This document shows, in pieces, positions 1 to 8,078 of a stretch of DNA of 39,929 nt. The notes below the pieces were generated by a model. The model was not told the DNA's origin, searched no databases, and was given only the letters and a program-made list of their open reading frames with translations. The stretch covers positions 1-39,929 of the forward strand of contig JAKOSN010000025.1 of assembly GCA_029777335.1 (NCBI GenBank). Direction: 5' to 3'. The translations under genes and the position numbers were made by a program. Every line of letters starts with the position of its first letter. Within the stretch, counting starts at the first letter, position 1. This DNA comes from Planctomycetota bacterium. GTDB taxonomy: Bacteria > Planctomycetota > Planctomycetia > Gemmatales > Gemmataceae.

Positions 1-581
1 CCAAGCTGGGTGGACGGGATAAAGCACCACTCGATGCGGATTTCCCCCTTGAGTGCCCGCGGGAGAAGCGATTCCACATAATGGGCCGCCTGGCTGATCT
101 GCTCGGCCAGTTCGCGCTGGCTTTCCTCCAGGCGCCGATAGGCCTCATTGCGTTCCAGCAGGTTGATATAGGCTCGTGAGTGATAGCGGATGCGCGCGAT
201 CAATTCGAGCTTGTCCGGAAGTTTCACCAGGTAATCGTTGGCCCCCAGGGCAAAGGCCTGGGCCTTGATGACCGGTTCCTCCTTGCTGGAGAGAACGATC
301 ATGGGGATTTCACGGGTGGACTTGTTGGCGCGAAAGAACTTCACCAGAAGAAGACCGTCTATCTCCGGCATGACCAGGTCTTGCAGGATCACGGTGGGTT
401 GGACCTCGTTGGCGGTGGCGATCGCCTTGGTCGGATCCTGGCAGAAGTGAAACTGAATATCGGGCTCCCCCGCCAGCATGCGCCGCACGGATTCGCCAAC
501 GATGGCCTGATCGTCAATGAGGAGAACGATCGGGCCGGAAGCTTTCGGAGCGTCGGTACTCACCGCAGTAGGATTACTCAT
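1..581 (-). CDS. Response regulator, probably fused to a PP2C/SpoIIE-type phosphatase (3' partial)
   Basis: This is the first 193 codons of a gene that runs off the left edge of the window. Residues about 17-130 form a CheY-like receiver. The acidic pair is D23-D24, the phosphoacceptor is D68 in ILQDLVMPEIDG, and the conserved Lys is K120 in DYLVKLP. A helical linker at about 135-168 leads into YVESLLP, and the visible end (WCFIPSTQLG) matches the usual entry of RsbU/SpoIIE-like serine phosphatase domains (…FIPSxxLGGD). A GGDEF output would not normally begin this way, but the catalytic part is outside the window, so the output domain is inferred. The ATG at 581 is chosen because the receiver begins shortly after it; the Shine-Dalgarno is weak. 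The gene lies 115 nt downstream of glyS on the same strand, beyond a hairpin. Likely role: phosphorelay control of an anti-sigma/anti-anti-sigma style switch. Confidence 0.88.
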   Translation of the reverse strand, partial: MSNPTAVSTDAPKASGPIVLLIDDQAIVGESVRRMLAGEPDIQFHFCQDPTKAIATANEVQPTVILQDLVMPEIDGLLLVKFFRANKSTREIPMIVLSSKEEPVIKAQAFALGANDYLVKLPDKLELIARIRYHSRAYINLLERNEAYRRLEESQRELAEQISQAAHYVESLLPRALKGEIRIEWCFIPSTQL

Positions 582-658
582 GCCGTGTGCATTCCCTGAC
601 CAGTCTTCAGAGCGTCACCCTCGCGCGTGGTTCGGAGCCTGGCGCGAACGGAGTCCCT

Positions 659-686
659 CGAGCCCAACGCCCTGGCATTGGGCTCG
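659..686 (-). terminator. Perfect 9-bp hairpin after glyS, no U-tract
   Basis: The arms CGAGCCCAA and TTGGGCTCG pair perfectly around a 10-nt loop, starting 10 nt past the glyS stop codon. No T-run follows on the minus strand. It may be a U-less terminator, an mRNA 3'-end stabiliser or an attenuating stem before the response regulator gene. Confidence 0.5.
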
Positions 687-696
687 GAACGAACCG

Positions 697-2322
697 TCAA
701 TCCCTGGGTTGCAACAGAGATTGCAACTCCTCGGCGACCTTGTCGAGGTGGATGCGTCGCTGAGCCAGGCTGTCGCGATCGCGAATCGTCACCGTGCGAT
801 CTTCCAGAGTCTGCCCATCGATCGTCAGACAGTAAGGCGTGCCGGCCTCATCCTGACGGCGATAGCGGCGACCGACCGCCCCCTTGTCGTCGTAGAAGAC
901 CGTGAACGATTTTTTCAGATCGCGATAGAGTCTCTCCGCAAGCTCTGGCATGCCATCTTTCTTGACCAGGGGAAAGATCGCTGCCTTGATCGGAGCCAAC
1001 CGGGGATGCAGCTTCAACACCAGGCGCTCGGTCGGTTTGCCGTTCTCATCGGGAGCGACATCCTTTTGATACGCCTGGCACAGAAACGCCAGGGTAGCGC
1101 GATCGGCGCCGGCAGAAGGTTCGATCACGTGCGGAACGTACTTCTCGCGTGAGACATCGTCGAAATAGGTCAGATCGCGTCCGCTCCCCTTGTGCTTCGG
1201 CTTGCCATCCGTCCCTTGCTCCACAACCAGGTTGTCGCCCTGGCGCACCAGTTTCCCCTCCATGTGGCTGCGCAGGTCGAAGTCCCCCCGATGAGCAATC
1301 CCCTCCAGTTCGCCGAATTCGCCTGGCGGAAGGAAGGGGAAGGCATATTCGATGTCCGCCGTTCCACAGGAGTAGTGGCTCAGTTCTTCCTTGTGGTGCT
1401 CGCGCAGACGAAGACGCTCGCCCGCCAACCCGAGTTCAAGATACCACCGATAGCGGCGATCGCGCCAGTACTGATACCAGGCGGCCGACTGGTTGGGGTG
1501 ACAGAAGAACTCGATCTCCATCTGCTCGAATTCACGCGAGCGGAAGGTGAAGTTACGCGGGGTGATCTCGTTGCGAAAGCTCTTCCCCATCTGGGCGATC
1601 CCGAAGGGAATGCGCACACGCGAACTATCGACCACATTCTTGAAGTTGACGAAGATCCCCTGCGCAGTCTCAGGGCGCAGAAAGGCCGCCCCCTCCTCCC
1701 CGCTGAGCGCTCCAACATAGGTCTTGAACATCAGGTTGAACTCGCGCGGCGGGGTCAACGTGCCGAGTTCCTTGGCATCGGGGCCCAGCACCGCACTGAA
1801 ATCGGGCACCGTGGTGAGAGAAACGACGGGGCCTTCCCATTTCAACTGATCCAGGTGCTTGGCACGCAGATTGAAGAACTTGAGCGCCCGCTGTTCCAGC
1901 TCCAGACACGGTTCGTCGGTTTCCGGCAGGACGCTGACAAAGACCCGTTTGCCCTTGGCCTCGACCCAGCGCCCCTGGACCTGATCGTGGCGATAGCGTT
2001 TCTTCGATTCGCGGCAATCGACCATGAAATCGTGGAAGAGATCGTAATGCCCGGAGCACTTCCACACCTGCGGATGCATGATGATGGAGCAGTCGAGGCC
2101 AGTCATCTCGTAGGCGGTCGGCGCCCCGGGGTAGACGAGCAGATCATCATGGCCAGTGACCATGTCGCGCCACCAGCATTCCTTGACATTGCGCTTCAAC
2201 TCCACGCCCAGGGGACCGTAATCCCAGAACCCGTTCAGACCGCCGTAGATCTCACTCGACTGGAAGAGGAACCCACGGCGTTTACACAGTGAGACGAGTT
2301 CATCCATCTTGAGAGTGTCCAT
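697..2322 (-). CDS. glyS: Glycyl-tRNA synthetase, class II, archaeal/eukaryotic single-chain type
   Basis: This enzyme charges tRNA-Gly with glycine in the cytoplasm. The product is 541 residues, typical for the single-chain (alpha2) GlyRS and unlike the two-subunit GlyQ/GlyS of most Gram-negatives. Visible family marks are YGGLNGFWDYGPLG near residue 26, FLRPETAQGIF near 214, class II motif 2 around 249-271 (FRNEITPRNFTFRSREFEQ), the Gly-binding segment IAHRGDFDLRSH, motif 3 (VIEPSAGADR) and a C-terminal anticodon-binding domain. The open frame extends upstream to 2463, but those 47 codons overlap comB and show no family similarity, so the ATG at 2322 is used. An in-frame ATG five codons later is an alternative. 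It follows comB by 13 nt and is probably co-transcribed with it. Confidence 0.97.
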   Translation of the reverse strand: MDTLKMDELVSLCKRRGFLFQSSEIYGGLNGFWDYGPLGVELKRNVKECWWRDMVTGHDDLLVYPGAPTAYEMTGLDCSIIMHPQVWKCSGHYDLFHDFMVDCRESKKRYRHDQVQGRWVEAKGKRVFVSVLPETDEPCLELEQRALKFFNLRAKHLDQLKWEGPVVSLTTVPDFSAVLGPDAKELGTLTPPREFNLMFKTYVGALSGEEGAAFLRPETAQGIFVNFKNVVDSSRVRIPFGIAQMGKSFRNEITPRNFTFRSREFEQMEIEFFCHPNQSAAWYQYWRDRRYRWYLELGLAGERLRLREHHKEELSHYSCGTADIEYAFPFLPPGEFGELEGIAHRGDFDLRSHMEGKLVRQGDNLVVEQGTDGKPKHKGSGRDLTYFDDVSREKYVPHVIEPSAGADRATLAFLCQAYQKDVAPDENGKPTERLVLKLHPRLAPIKAAIFPLVKKDGMPELAERLYRDLKKSFTVFYDDKGAVGRRYRRQDEAGTPYCLTIDGQTLEDRTVTIRDRDSLAQRRIHLDKVAEELQSLLQPRD

Positions 2323-2335
2323 GGTCGCAGAGCCT

Positions 2336-3106
2336 TTACTTCTTCGGCCAGTAACTGGTGGCAATGCCCACCGTGCCAACCTCGATGCGCAACGGGTCGA
2401 ACCGGACCTCGGGAACGAGGTGGAAGGTGTCGACCTGGGCGGAGTCGCGAATGTCCTCATCATACCCCAGTTGCTTGAGGTTTGCGCCCCCCAGGCTGAG
2501 TTCGAGTGCCCCGCGCAGACAGCGGCCGTGCGTCTCGAAACAATCCCAGGCGATCCGCGCCCCGTCGTTGAGGCGAATGCGCGCCGGGTCGGCCAGGTTT
2601 TCCACCAGCGCTCCGGCCAGGAGGGTATCTTCCAGCGTCACCTCGCCATCGGTGCCGGCACAGATAATGTAAACCGGACGCTTCTCCTGGCGTAAGAGTT
2701 CGCAGACAGCGCTGTAGTTGACAAACGCGGCGATCAGGATGCGCTGCGCAGAGGCAGCACGCAACAGCGCACGCGTCCCGTTGGTGGTGGTGAAAACCAG
2801 GGTCATATCGCGACAGACGCGCGGGGTATATTTGCGAGGGGAGTTCCCCAGGTCGAACCCGGGAGGTGCCACCCCGCGACGCTCGCCCCCAAGAAGCACC
2901 TTCCCCGCCGGCAACCCATTGGCCAGCGTGCGCGCCTCCTCGACCTCGGCACAGGGTCGGACCGCCACGCAACCGGCGGCCAGAGCATGGATGATGGTGG
3001 TGGTGGCGCGGAGCACATCGATGACGACTGCCACCCCATCGCGCAGTCGCTCCACCGGCACCAGTTGCGGCAACAGGTAGACGTGCAGGTCCCTGTCGGC
3101 AGGCAT
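2336..3106 (-). CDS. comB: 2-phosphosulfolactate phosphatase family protein (ComB-like)
   Basis: The 256-residue product matches the ComB family, Mg-dependent acid phosphatases that convert 2-phosphosulfolactate to sulfolactate. In methanogens this is a step of coenzyme M synthesis. Recognisable segments are VAVVIDVLRATTTIIHAL near residue 25, LLGGERRG near 71, GNSPRKYT near 86, FTTTNGTRAL near 104 and the Cys/Gly-rich CAGTDGEVTLEDTLLAG near 148. ComB-like genes are frequent in bacteria that do not make coenzyme M, so the physiological substrate here is uncertain; sulfolactate metabolism or a general phosphatase role are both possible. No other coenzyme M gene is visible nearby. The gene sits directly upstream of glyS, and a candidate promoter lies in the 123-nt gap upstream. 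Confidence 0.9.
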   Translation of the reverse strand: MPADRDLHVYLLPQLVPVERLRDGVAVVIDVLRATTTIIHALAAGCVAVRPCAEVEEARTLANGLPAGKVLLGGERRGVAPPGFDLGNSPRKYTPRVCRDMTLVFTTTNGTRALLRAASAQRILIAAFVNYSAVCELLRQEKRPVYIICAGTDGEVTLEDTLLAGALVENLADPARIRLNDGARIAWDCFETHGRCLRGALELSLGGANLKQLGYDEDIRDSAQVDTFHLVPEVRFDPLRIEVGTVGIATSYWPKK

Positions 3107-3184
3107 GCGTGGTCTCCAGGGGTCAACAATGATCCCTCATCTTATGGCCCAGGCGTGGGCAAGAACAGAGACACGACGCAATCC

Positions 3185-3213
3185 TTTGTATCCGCAACGC
3201 TTGGAGTGAGCAA
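3185..3213 (-). promoter_or_regulatory. Candidate sigma70-like promoter for comB-glyS
   Basis: On the minus strand TTGCTC, 17 nt, TACAAA lies 79 nt or more upstream of the comB start, in the only sizeable gap of this gene run. Judged by eye only. Confidence 0.4.
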
Positions 3214-3229
3214 CGCACTCAGAACGGGT

Positions 3230-3682
3230 TCAGGTCCCTGGCATCCCCGCTTCCAGAATCAGGTGGCCCGGAGCACAATGGACCCCGGTCAAATTGAGGC
3301 GCACAGGGATCTTTTTCATCTCCAGAAGACGATCCACCTCCACCAGCAACGCTTCCCCCTCCTGGCGGATTCCCTGTTGATAGGCTAGCTTGCTCAGGGC
3401 ATTCATGATCAGGCCGCGCAACGGCCCCACGGGAAACCCGACCACCTTGAGCTGGGCCAGGCGCACTTCCAGCAGACGCTCGCGCACTTTGAGTTCCCAC
3501 AACGTCTCGAAGGGGACGGTAAAGAGCATCGGCATGGGATATTTGCCGCGCACGACCACCCCGGCGGGCGTAAAGTCGATCTGCAGCTCCTTGACGGGGA
3601 CCTCGTCGGGACGCGGATTGTTGGCCAGGAGAAAGCGCACATCGCTCTCGGTGAGCATCAGCTTCAGCGCGAGAATCTCCAT
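3230..3682 (-). CDS. Conserved hypothetical protein, 150 aa
   Basis: I do not recognise this family with certainty. The product is a compact, soluble-looking protein with no signal peptide or membrane segment. It has alternating beta-rich stretches (ELQIDFTPAGVVVRGKYPMPMLFTVPFETLWELKV) followed by a helical C-terminal part containing ALSKLAYQQGIRQEGEALLVEVDRLL. The phrase order (state at the pH or interface, basic core, final LNLTGVHCAPGHLILEAG strand) looks like a lipid- or ligand-binding barrel of the LmeA/DUF2993 kind, but that is only an impression. The ATG at 3682 is preferred over the in-frame GTG at 3694 because AGAGG lies 4-5 nt before it. It lies 21 nt downstream of the GH2-fold gene and 123 nt upstream of comB on the same strand. 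Confidence 0.7.
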   Translation of the reverse strand: MEILALKLMLTESDVRFLLANNPRPDEVPVKELQIDFTPAGVVVRGKYPMPMLFTVPFETLWELKVRERLLEVRLAQLKVVGFPVGPLRGLIMNALSKLAYQQGIRQEGEALLVEVDRLLEMKKIPVRLNLTGVHCAPGHLILEAGMPGT

Positions 3683-3703
3683 GCATCCTCTCACAGTCAG
3701 GAA

Positions 3704-4399
3704 TCAGTCTGCCATCGTGAAGGGCTGTTCGCTGGTGTACCAGACAACCGCCCCCTGGACCAGATCCACCTGAAAGTTCTGCGGCCCGGCTGGGAGTGCT
3801 GGCAATGGGTCGCTGTGCAGGTCAAACGGCTGCCCCTCCGGGCGCGAGGTGGTCGTGGTGTACGCGACCGTGGCCTGATTGACGAGCACATAGAGTTCCA
3901 GGTTCGGAGCCGGCTCCCCACACACCTCTCCGCTCACGCGCAGACAGTGGCTCTCCGGGAGGAAAACTCCGCGAAGATCACGCAAAAACGCGGTGCGTCG
4001 CACTTCCATCGCCACCTCGCCCCACAGCCCTCCGGTGGTCGGCCCTTCCACCTCCACGCGGAGTTCATTGCGTTCTCGCAGCAGGGAAGTCACCTCGTAT
4101 TCAAAGGGCCGATTGGCTTCCCGCTGCCCCAGACGCTGACCGTTGAGAGTGATTTCGGCGATGCCTTCAATTCCGCCAAAGGTGAGCCAGACTCGCTCGG
4201 TGGGATCAATTTGACCGGGATAGCCAAACCGACGCACAAAACGGACACGGCCGGCAAAATCAGTCAATCCTCCCTCCGCCCAGCGACAGGGGAGTGTCAT
4301 GCGCACCGGTGCTGGCACTGAGGCACCGTCGATCGCGGTGTGCAGTGGAATGCACTCCCATGGGCCACGCAGACGAATGCGATGCGGATAGAGGGTCAC
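3704..4399 (-). CDS. Protein with GH2-type sugar-binding (galactose-binding-like) domain, no catalytic domain
   Basis: The 231-residue product starts RIRLRGPWECIPL and continues through DFAGRVRFVRRFGYPG, ERVWLTFGGIEGIAEITLNGQRLG, FEYEVTSLLRERNELRVEVEG and GGLWGEVAMEVRRTAF. This succession is the beta-jelly-roll pattern of the N-terminal domain of glycoside hydrolase family 2 enzymes, where a new strand follows the phrase 'aeitlNGqrlG'. The catalytic TIM barrel of that family is absent, and the C-terminal 70 residues are a further beta-rich unit (LELYVLVNQATVAYTT). There is no signal peptide, so a cytoplasmic location is likely. Function is unknown; carbohydrate or protein binding is an inference from fold. 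It sits 38 nt downstream of the NRDE gene and 21 nt upstream of the next gene. Confidence 0.8.
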   Translation of the reverse strand: MTLYPHRIRLRGPWECIPLHTAIDGASVPAPVRMTLPCRWAEGGLTDFAGRVRFVRRFGYPGQIDPTERVWLTFGGIEGIAEITLNGQRLGQREANRPFEYEVTSLLRERNELRVEVEGPTTGGLWGEVAMEVRRTAFLRDLRGVFLPESHCLRVSGEVCGEPAPNLELYVLVNQATVAYTTTTSRPEGQPFDLHSDPLPALPAGPQNFQVDLVQGAVVWYTSEQPFTMAD

Positions 4400-4437
4400 C
4401 CGTCAAACTCCTGGAACGTGGAGAGGCAGAGATTAAC

Positions 4438-5190
4438 CTACGGTGCTGCCGGCGCTGGGGTAGCCAGCTGATGAAGCAAGGAGGAATAGTCATCGTAAGG
4501 GGTGCGATCCGGGGGCCCCTGAGCGTGGAGATAAACGCTCTTGGCGAGGGACGCGCGCAGCGCCACCAGGGTGCTGGAGACCGTCCCTCGCTTTTCCCCG
4601 TGAAGGGTCATGGGAGGACCGTGGGGCCCCCCTGGCTGGCTGCACAGGTCGCGCAGGGCATCGAGACATTGCTTCGCCGTGGCATAGGGACGCTGACCAA
4701 GCCACCAGAGCGCATGGCCAACACGGCGATCACTGCCATCGTTAATATCGTGGTTGGCGAGTACATGCAAACCAGGAGGCAAGAAACGCACGCGGAGCCA
4801 GTCCCCGCCATGGACAATCACGGCCCGCTCGCCATCCGCACAGATAAGATTACATCCGGTGTAGAGATTTTGCCCCAGTTCAGCAGCGGCCTTGTCGGCG
4901 GCGTGGGCGGCGGTGCGCGAGCCGAGAAGATCGCGCACCAGCAATCCCCGCGAGCGCGGCTGGGCCGGAGGATTACTCTTGGCGCGATTGGTGACGGCGA
5001 TCAGCACTCCAAACTCGTTGACCCCCAGCCACGTCCCCCCGCCACGCGGGTCGAGCCCGGCCACCGCTCGGCAAACGCCCGGCAGAATCTGCGGCGGTTC
5101 CCCGGGGCGCGCATAGTCCTCCTCGCGATTGGCACCAACCACCAGGGGGGCATCCTCGCAGGCACGGAAGTAAAGGGCCACCAGGCACAT
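4438..5190 (-). CDS. NRDE family protein (TANGO2-like)
   Basis: The 250-residue protein begins MCLVALYFRACEDAPLVVGANREEDYARP, the hallmark N-terminus of the NRDE/TANGO2 family with the conserved Cys2 and an N-R-E/D-E motif (here NREED). Further family marks are GGGTWLGVNEFGVLIAVTNR near residue 60, RSRGLLVRDLL, NLICADGERAVIVHGG and LHVLANHDINDGSDRRV. The fold is related to N-terminal nucleophile hydrolases, and Cys2 could become the N-terminal residue after Met removal. The enzymatic role in bacteria is unknown; the human homologue has been linked to heme and lipid handling. The open frame continues upstream to 5619 but overlaps the divergent gene. The ATG at 5190 has AAGGAG eight nt before it and a matching promoter upstream. 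It heads the minus-strand gene run. Confidence 0.92.
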   Translation of the reverse strand: MCLVALYFRACEDAPLVVGANREEDYARPGEPPQILPGVCRAVAGLDPRGGGTWLGVNEFGVLIAVTNRAKSNPPAQPRSRGLLVRDLLGSRTAAHAADKAAAELGQNLYTGCNLICADGERAVIVHGGDWLRVRFLPPGLHVLANHDINDGSDRRVGHALWWLGQRPYATAKQCLDALRDLCSQPGGPHGPPMTLHGEKRGTVSSTLVALRASLAKSVYLHAQGPPDRTPYDDYSSLLHQLATPAPAAP

Positions 5191-5230
5191 GAGGGGAACT
5201 CCTTGAGTGCAGGGCCGAGAGAGCCACTTC

Positions 5231-5259
5231 AGAATAGGTGCACGCTCCCACCAGGGCAA
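5231..5259 (-). promoter_or_regulatory. Candidate promoter of the NRDE-led gene run
   Basis: On the minus strand TTGCCC, 17 nt, TATTCT ends about 40 nt before the NRDE start codon. Together with the plus-strand candidate at 5296-5324 it forms a divergent promoter pair. Confidence 0.55.
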
Positions 5260-5295
5260 GAGGCTGTCTTTCCCCAGCAATTCAGGCACTTCTTG

Positions 5296-5324
5296 TTGAG
5301 GAGTGTCACCGGGTGTCCTATTTT
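5296..5324 (+). promoter_or_regulatory. Candidate promoter of the ParA-like gene
   Basis: TTGAGG, 17 nt, TATTTT on the plus strand, about 130 nt before the chosen ATG at 5458. The leader between them carries no obvious hairpin or ORF that I would call. Confidence 0.5.
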
Positions 5325-5457
5325 TCCCCAGTGAATCTTGTTGCACCGCCGTCGCTGATCGCCCACAATTTCCGTGAGAATCCACGACGGTCGATCCGAA
5401 CGAGGGAATGGTTCCGCGCCGGAAGCCGTCGTTAGCCTCAATTCCAGGAAGGCGCCC

Positions 5458-6933
5458 ATGCAACTCCTCGCTTCGCTTGCACACCTTGCTTTGCTGGCCG
5501 ACATCTCCGCAGGGGGAACCCCGACCTGGACCGACAAGGAGGTGATCGTCGCCTTCGGTTCGTTTCTCGGCGGAGCAATCCCGGTCGTGCTCTTTGCCCT
5601 GAACTTCACTGTCCGGCACTATCGTTCACGCACCCGAAAAATCCTGAAAGAGAACGAACGCTTGAAAGGAGAAGCCGAAAAGCAGGAAGCGAAGCTTGCA
5701 GATTTACGAGAGCAGTTCGAGTTGATGCGCAAACCGGAGGGAGTGCGCCCTCCCGAAATCGAGGAGATTCTGAAGACACTGGAGAAGGCACAGATTGAAG
5801 TCGCCCAGCTGCGCACCGAAAACGCTGAGTCGAAGGAGCAGACCGCAACGTTGCATGGGCACATCGACCGTTTAAGTGGCGAGTTGATGGTTCTCCACGA
5901 CAACTTGAAGAACTACCAGTGCGAACTGAGCGCGGCACGCAATCGCATTAAAAAAGCGTTGCGCAAGGATGGCCAGATCTGGAACGAGAAGGTGCTCAGT
6001 AATGCACCGGATTTCAAAGCGCTCGATCCGGACGGTCGGCGCACCCCGATTATTTCGGTGCTCAATCTGAAAGGCGGAGTCGGAAAGACCACGGTAACTG
6101 CCAACCTCGCAGCCGCCTTCGACGGGCTTGGTTATCGCGTCCTGGTACTCGATCTCGATCTTCAGGGCTCGCTCACAGGGTTGTTCCTGAGTGAGGATCT
6201 TCAAGAGCAGATTAGCGGACAGGAGCGCTGGCTTGAGGATTTCCTCAATGCGTCCTTCGGAGCGGAGTTTCCGAGTCTTCTCGATTATACCCAACCGATT
6301 CTCTCAGCGGGCAGATCTCGCCTGGTGCCAACCACAGACGATCTTGCCTACGCAGAATTAAACCTGGCGATTCGCTGGCTGCTGCGCGATGGCCGACGCG
6401 ATGCCCGATTCCTTCTGCGCAGAGAACTGCACCTCAAACGAGTGACCAACAATTTCGACATCGTTCTGCTCGACTGCCCGCCCCTGATCAATGTCTGTTG
6501 CGTCAATGCTCTGGCAGCGAGCGACTATCTGTTGATCCCCGTGGTGGCGAGCAAGCAGGCGACTGCCCGAGTACCGATTCTTCTCAAGCGGTTGAAAGAG
6601 TTTGGAGAGAACGTCAACCCGGCGCTCAAGGTGATGGGGATTCTGGCGAATCGCACCCACCGGAGCGAATTGACCGTTGACGAGCAGAATCGACTCACGC
6701 TTCTCGAAGCACAATGCAAGGACATCTGGGGAACCACTGTGCCACAATTCGACACGTTCTTGCGGCAAAGTACCGAGATCCGTCAAGCAGAAGATGATAA
6801 TCGTCCACTCCACGCGGAAGATGAACTCTACAAGACCTTCATCAAGCTGGCTCAGGAAGTGGAAATGCGTTTGCCCACGTTCTGCCGCCCAGAGCGAACC
6901 TCGCTTCACTCCGTGCAGGAGGGTGTGTCATGA
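5458..6933 (+). CDS. Membrane-anchored coiled-coil ParA/MinD-type ATPase
   Basis: The 491-residue protein has three parts. A hydrophobic segment at about 30-52 (VIVAFGSFLGGAIPVVLFAL…) should anchor it in the inner membrane. Residues 58-170 are charged heptad-like helix (KENERLKGEAEKQEAKLADL…), a long coiled coil. Residues 195-475 are a ParA-family SIMIBI ATPase with the deviant Walker A KGGVGKTT at 205-212, the A' motif LDLDLQGSLT at 231-240 and the Walker B-like VLLDCPPLINVCC further on. Most ParA proteins are soluble and lack such an N-terminus. The in-frame start at 5374 is rejected because AGGAAGG precedes the ATG at 5458 with good spacing. It shares an ATGA overlap with the next gene, so the two products are probably made in step. 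Chromosome or plasmid partitioning, cargo positioning or an envelope role are all possible. Confidence 0.9.
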   Translation: MQLLASLAHLALLADISAGGTPTWTDKEVIVAFGSFLGGAIPVVLFALNFTVRHYRSRTRKILKENERLKGEAEKQEAKLADLREQFELMRKPEGVRPPEIEEILKTLEKAQIEVAQLRTENAESKEQTATLHGHIDRLSGELMVLHDNLKNYQCELSAARNRIKKALRKDGQIWNEKVLSNAPDFKALDPDGRRTPIISVLNLKGGVGKTTVTANLAAAFDGLGYRVLVLDLDLQGSLTGLFLSEDLQEQISGQERWLEDFLNASFGAEFPSLLDYTQPILSAGRSRLVPTTDDLAYAELNLAIRWLLRDGRRDARFLLRRELHLKRVTNNFDIVLLDCPPLINVCCVNALAASDYLLIPVVASKQATARVPILLKRLKEFGENVNPALKVMGILANRTHRSELTVDEQNRLTLLEAQCKDIWGTTVPQFDTFLRQSTEIRQAEDDNRPLHAEDELYKTFIKLAQEVEMRLPTFCRPERTSLHSVQEGVS

Positions 6934-7538
6934 AAGTAGCCGACCTGCACAAGCATCTGGACGATCTGGGGCGCTTTCTGAAAGAGGCGGGAGCAAGCGC
7001 TGCCATTGTCAACGATCTCAAGGCGATCGGGGAGGGGCTTAAACCGTTTGCGGATCAACCACTCAAAGCGTTCGCCGATTTCCTGGTTCGCGCCGAAGCC
7101 TATGCCCGCGAAGGGATCGTCTCCACGGGGAAAGGAACGAAGAAACCCGGGGCTCGGAACGCCAGCAAAACCCCCTCGGCGGATTGCGAGGCGTTGGCGC
7201 GCGAGGTGCGCGACCTCTACGACCGAGCCGCGAACCCAGCAGTAACCGTCGAGTTGATCGATGCCCTCCAGGGGAAACTCGCCGGTCTGACCAAGGACAA
7301 TGTGGTGCTTATTGCGGATACTATTGATCTGAAAGGAATGAAATCAAAAAGCAAGAACGACATCGTGGGAACCATTGTGCAACGGATCAAGGCGCGCAAG
7401 GGAGCTACTCAGCGCGCCGGGCTGATCGATCGGATTCCCTCCGGTGGTGCAGCCGTGGGTGAACAGCTCGCTCCGGAGATCGTCCCTGCCACAACGCCGG
7501 ACGAACCTCCTCGATCGTTCATGTCCCATGCCCAATGA
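6930..7538 (+). CDS. Partner protein of the ParA-like ATPase, possible SAP-like C-terminal motif
   Basis: I do not recognise a named family for this 202-residue protein. Residues 1-62 are helical and fairly hydrophobic (LHKHLDDLGRFLKEAGAS…LKAFADFLVRAEAYAR). Residues 66-85 are a basic, low-complexity linker (GKGTKKPGARNASK). Residues 88-156 are helical, ending in LTKDNVVLIADTIDLKGMKSKSKNDIVGTIVQRI. That ending has the helix, glycine/lysine turn, helix pattern of SAP or Rho-N type DNA/RNA-binding motifs; this is an inference by eye. The tail is Pro/Ala rich. Its ATG overlaps the stop codon of the ParA-like gene by ATGA, which argues for a two-component complex. A ParB-like adaptor role would fit, but no ParB signature (such as a GERRxRA box) is present. 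Confidence 0.8.
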   Translation: MKVADLHKHLDDLGRFLKEAGASAAIVNDLKAIGEGLKPFADQPLKAFADFLVRAEAYAREGIVSTGKGTKKPGARNASKTPSADCEALAREVRDLYDRAANPAVTVELIDALQGKLAGLTKDNVVLIADTIDLKGMKSKSKNDIVGTIVQRIKARKGATQRAGLIDRIPSGGAAVGEQLAPEIVPATTPDEPPRSFMSHAQ

Positions 7539-7571
7539 ATCCGCCACTCCCCTGGCGCAAGGAACAACCCG

Positions 7572-8003
7572 ATGAACCGAGGGAACAGGTGGTTGACCAC
7601 GCTTTTGTTGTGTGTGTCGATGAGTGGATGTGGTTGGAGCAAATCCTCACCACCCACTGCGAACTCACCGGTTCGTCTGGAGGAACTCCTCGGGAAGTGG
7701 CGGATGTCAAAAGTAAATGGCCAACTGCCTGCCGCGATGGATTTCCAATCTTTGCGAATCGATCTTGCCGCGGATGGCACCTGGACTTCTGAAATCAAGA
7801 TGCAGGGTGCCTACAGCGGAATTACCATGAAGGGCGGCGGAAAATGGTCGCTCAAGGAGGGGGTGATCCATTACACCTCGGGGGAGAACACCGGCACCTC
7901 GCGTGTGCGGTTGGATCTGGGTCGCCTGGTGCTGGACCCCGATTTCACGGTGCGCAAAGATGGCACGATCGAGGTCCCTGCGGAATATGAGCGGGCAGAC
8001 TGA
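7572..8003 (+). CDS. Small lipoprotein, lipocalin-like layout
   Basis: The 143-residue product has a lipoprotein signal (MNRGNRWLTTLLLCVSMSGC) with lipobox MSGC, so the mature protein should be lipid-anchored in the cell envelope. The mature part starts with VRLEELLGKWRMSKVNGQLP and continues with repeated beta-strand pairs (LRIDLAADGTWTSEIKM, KGGGKWSLKEGVIHYTS, TSRVRLDLGRLVLDPDF). This resembles the one-domain 'TIGR03066/lipocalin-like' small planctomycete proteins that begin with a GKW motif. No ligand can be named. It starts 33 nt after the ParA partner gene on the same strand, so co-transcription is possible, though a functional link is unproven. Confidence 0.8.
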   Translation: MNRGNRWLTTLLLCVSMSGCGWSKSSPPTANSPVRLEELLGKWRMSKVNGQLPAAMDFQSLRIDLAADGTWTSEIKMQGAYSGITMKGGGKWSLKEGVIHYTSGENTGTSRVRLDLGRLVLDPDFTVRKDGTIEVPAEYERAD

Positions 8004-8078
8004 GGTGGTGTTCCTCACTCTGCTTCGTCAACGCCGTAAAACAGCATCTCCATGCCATCTGAATGGAGGGTTGGATTC

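Noticed and set aside
1192..2292. Open frame of 366 codons on the plus strand
   Set aside because: Antisense to glyS, with no recognisable motif.
2829..2870. tRNA T-loop-like GGTCGAACCCGG
   Set aside because: It lies inside comB in frame and no cloverleaf can be folded around it.
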